A DNA stretch of 36,650 nucleotides, taken from assembly GCA_030685015.1 (NCBI GenBank), contig JAUXWS010000033.1, positions 1 through 36,650 of the forward strand, written 5' to 3'. The position numbers were made by a program, and so were the translations under genes. Shown here in pieces: positions 34,892 through 36,650 of this stretch; the first letter of the stretch is position 1; each line of letters begins with the position of its first letter. The notes beneath the pieces are model-generated. The model saw only the letters and a list, made by a program, of their open reading frames with translations. It did not search any database and was not told where the DNA came from. This stretch comes from a bacterium (GTDB lineage: Bacteria; CAIWAD01).

Positions 34892-34917
34892 GCCCGTCCT
34901 GTGCAGGATCGGGCGCT
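34892..34917 (+). terminator. Predicted terminator after uvrC
   Basis: GCCCGTCCT and AGGA-T-CGGGC pair with one bulged T around a GTGC loop (34892-34914), followed by GCTTTG. A competing hairpin (GCACAGG 34878-34884 with CCTGTGC 34898-34904) shares its bases. The T tract is weak, so termination may be incomplete. Confidence 0.5.
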
Positions 34918-35069
34918 TTGCACATGTTTTCCTTCTAACCTTGGCGGATCACGAAGATGGGTAAGGATTTCATCCCGGCCCACTTCTTGCATGAGCGGGC
35001 ACGTCTTAACCTCAGTCGCCCCGCCCTAAGGGCACTGCAAGCCAACTCACATCGACGAAGGAGGATCCC

Positions 35070-36518
35070 ATGCAGAAAGCAATGATGCTGGCCGCCCTGC
35101 TCAGTGCGGGCGTCGCCTGTGCCGGCACGGTCACCTGGCAATGCAACATGAACGTCCAGATCGCCCTGAATGCCTTCACACCGGGCGTGGACCAGGTGGT
35201 GGTGCGTGGCTACTTCAACGACTGGAGTGGCACCAACCCCACCCTGACCGACCCCGACAACGACGGCATCTACACCGGCAGCTTCAACCACGGTGCCTTC
35301 CCCGTGCCCTTCTACGGGGAGTACAAGTACGTGATCCGCTACGGCGGCACCAACGACTCCTGGGAGTTCGTCAGCAACCGGCCCTACACCTACCTGGGCG
35401 ACGATCTGCTGCTGCCGGTGGAGTACTACAACAACGTGACGGCCGTGCCCGGTGTCTGCGACGTGGAGATCACTTTCCAGGTGGACATGAACGTGCAGAT
35501 GGCCACGGGCGCCTTCAACCCGGGCGCCGGCGACATCGTGGTCGTGCGCGGCGGCACCTCGCCCTTGCAGTGGGGCGGCACGGATTGGACCTGCGCCGAC
35601 CAGGGCGGCGGCATCTACGCCGTGGAGGTCCCCTTCGCCGGACAGGCCGAGAGCAACGCCATCGAGCACAAGTTTGTCATCGTGGCGGGCGGCGACAACT
35701 GGGAGAGCAGCCCCAATCGCCTGGCCTACGCCGATTGCGCGTGGCCCGATGCAGACGCCGACGGCTACAAGGACGGCGTCATGCCCGTCGTTTTCTTCGC
35801 CAACGTGGGCTGGGACAACATCATCGACCATCCCGTGCTGGTCACCTTCGACGTGGACGCCTCCCGCATCTCCTGCTGGTTCGCCAACGGCATGGGCGAC
35901 AATGGCGGCCTGACCAGTTACGCCGACATGAATTTCATCTCGGTGCACGGCTTCTTCAATGGATGGCCGGCCTGGGACGGCAGCATCAATCCCGCCTACC
36001 ATCTGGCCCCCGCCGGTCCCTGCCGCTGGGTGGGCAGCATCCTCTTCCCCACGGGCAGCTCCAAGATTCAGATCTACAAGTACGGAGCCAACGGCTGGGA
36101 CAACGAGGCCGGTTTCGCCCAGGACCACAGCATGGACTTGAGCGGCGACCAGGGCACGGGCTTCCTGACTATCTATGACGTGTTTGGCAGCAACGGCTCC
36201 AACTGGGATTGCTTCGGTGGCTGTTATGAGACGGTGGACGCCCGCGAGCTGCCCAGTGCCTTCGCCCTGGACCAGAACGTGCCGAATCCCTTCAACCCGG
36301 TGACTTCCATTGCCTTCACCCTGGATGCCACCGCCCACGCCACCTTGTCCGTCCACGACCTGTCGGGCGCCCGCGTGGCCACCCTGGTGGACGGTCTGCT
36401 GAGCGGCGGCCGCCACGAGGTCTCCTTTGACGCCTCCACCCTGGCCAGCGGCGTCTATGTCTATTCGCTGCAGAGCGAAGGGCGCATGGAAAGCCGCAAA
36501 ATGGTGCTGGTGAAGTGA
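35070..36518 (+). CDS. Secreted modular protein with C-terminal sorting (FlgD-Ig-like) domain
   Basis: A 482-residue exported protein. The signal peptide ends near residue 19 (LSAGVACAG). Three beta-rich modules follow, about 19-125, 128-250 and 258-395. The first two share the pattern F/W.VDMNVQ...G.F.PG.D.VVVRG, a ....Y......EYK/HKFVI strand and NWE...NR, resembling starch-binding-like (CBM/SusE-type) modules of secreted FCB proteins. DPDNDG and DADADGYKDG may bind Ca2+. The last ~80 residues (QNVPNPFNP...LSVHDLSGARVATL...ASGVYVYSL...SRKMVLVK) form the type IX-style sorting domain. Start ATG 35070 follows AAGGAGG. A single gene flanked by a terminator on each side; ligand unknown. Confidence 0.85.
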   Translation: MQKAMMLAALLSAGVACAGTVTWQCNMNVQIALNAFTPGVDQVVVRGYFNDWSGTNPTLTDPDNDGIYTGSFNHGAFPVPFYGEYKYVIRYGGTNDSWEFVSNRPYTYLGDDLLLPVEYYNNVTAVPGVCDVEITFQVDMNVQMATGAFNPGAGDIVVVRGGTSPLQWGGTDWTCADQGGGIYAVEVPFAGQAESNAIEHKFVIVAGGDNWESSPNRLAYADCAWPDADADGYKDGVMPVVFFANVGWDNIIDHPVLVTFDVDASRISCWFANGMGDNGGLTSYADMNFISVHGFFNGWPAWDGSINPAYHLAPAGPCRWVGSILFPTGSSKIQIYKYGANGWDNEAGFAQDHSMDLSGDQGTGFLTIYDVFGSNGSNWDCFGGCYETVDARELPSAFALDQNVPNPFNPVTSIAFTLDATAHATLSVHDLSGARVATLVDGLLSGGRHEVSFDASTLASGVYVYSLQSEGRMESRKMVLVK

Positions 36519-36576
36519 TATGGAACGGCCTTCGTCAAGACCATTTTGATTGAGGTTGTGTCACATGTCGAGTTCC

Positions 36577-36614
36577 AATCCCCCGGCTGCGCGAGCAGCC
36601 GGGGGATTCTGATT
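36577..36614 (+). terminator. Strong hairpin terminator after the secreted protein
   Basis: A perfect 14-bp stem (AATCCCCCGGCTGC 36577-36590 with GCAGCCGGGGGATT 36595-36608) around a GCGA tetraloop, followed by CTGATT. The T tract is short but the stem is very strong; A/T pairs at the base make it usable on either strand. The remaining 36 bases to the right edge show nothing further. Confidence 0.75.
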
Positions 36615-36650
36615 GGGCGCGTGAGTCGTCGACGGTGAATCAGACTGATA

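Overview
The window reads as one continuous stretch of bacterial chromosome with very high G+C (roughly 70% by eye) and dense packing. All recognised genes lie on the + strand except a DNA methyltransferase cut by the left edge. It encodes mostly housekeeping functions. Three things point to the FCB superphylum or a neighbouring candidate phylum with high G+C: a secreted modular protein ending in a PNPFNP / FlgD-Ig / type IX-like sorting domain (35070-36518), a split glycine decarboxylase (GcvPA/GcvPB), and a complete Bat (aerotolerance-type) operon. The phylum cannot be fixed from this sequence alone.

Layout. (1) 1-1543: a beta-class amino-methyltransferase on the minus strand, divergent from a small TPR-like lipoprotein. 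(2) 1572-10591: moxR, DUF58, DUF4381-like, batA, a batB-batC fusion, batD, batE and a SPOR-domain lipoprotein. Many junctions are ATGA overlaps, so this looks like one translationally coupled envelope operon. (3) 10628-13507: SRP RNA with an extended -10 promoter, then dnaX-ybaB-recR. dnaX carries an A8 slippery run plus hairpin expected to give tau and gamma forms. (4) 13553-17849: pgsA-pgpA (phosphatidylglycerol synthesis), cinA, thpR, recA. (5) 17907-23194: an exported protein of unknown function, plsY-gpsA (phosphatidic acid precursors), acylphosphatase, apt, ligA. (6) 23271-29296: efp, accB-accC (biotin carboxylase half of acetyl-CoA carboxylase), then gcvH, a 301-bp spacer, gcvPA and gcvPB. 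(7) 29280-34863: a DnaQ-DinG exonuclease-helicase fusion, methylmalonyl-CoA epimerase with its 3' end in tandem triplicate, and uvrC. (8) 35070-36518: the secreted sorting-domain protein, closed by a strong terminator.

Functionally the window combines envelope and stress genes (Bat, SPOR), DNA maintenance (dnaX, recR, recA, ligA, dinG, uvrC), phospholipid synthesis (pgsA, pgpA, plsY, gpsA) and carrier-protein metabolism (biotinyl AccB, lipoyl GcvH, epimerase).

I found no clear novel multigene system. The unusual signals are structural. A 73-bp duplication at the gcvPA/gcvPB junction creates an out-of-frame 26-codon reading frame that overlaps both genes. An 86-bp triplication of the epimerase 3' end keeps the family-consensus C-terminus only in the downstream, non-genic copies. 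Others are the dnaX recoding signal, a leader hairpin that competes with SRP RNA folding, a possible MITE-like element abutting gcvH, and a DnaQ-DinG fusion that keeps Fe-S-type cysteines.
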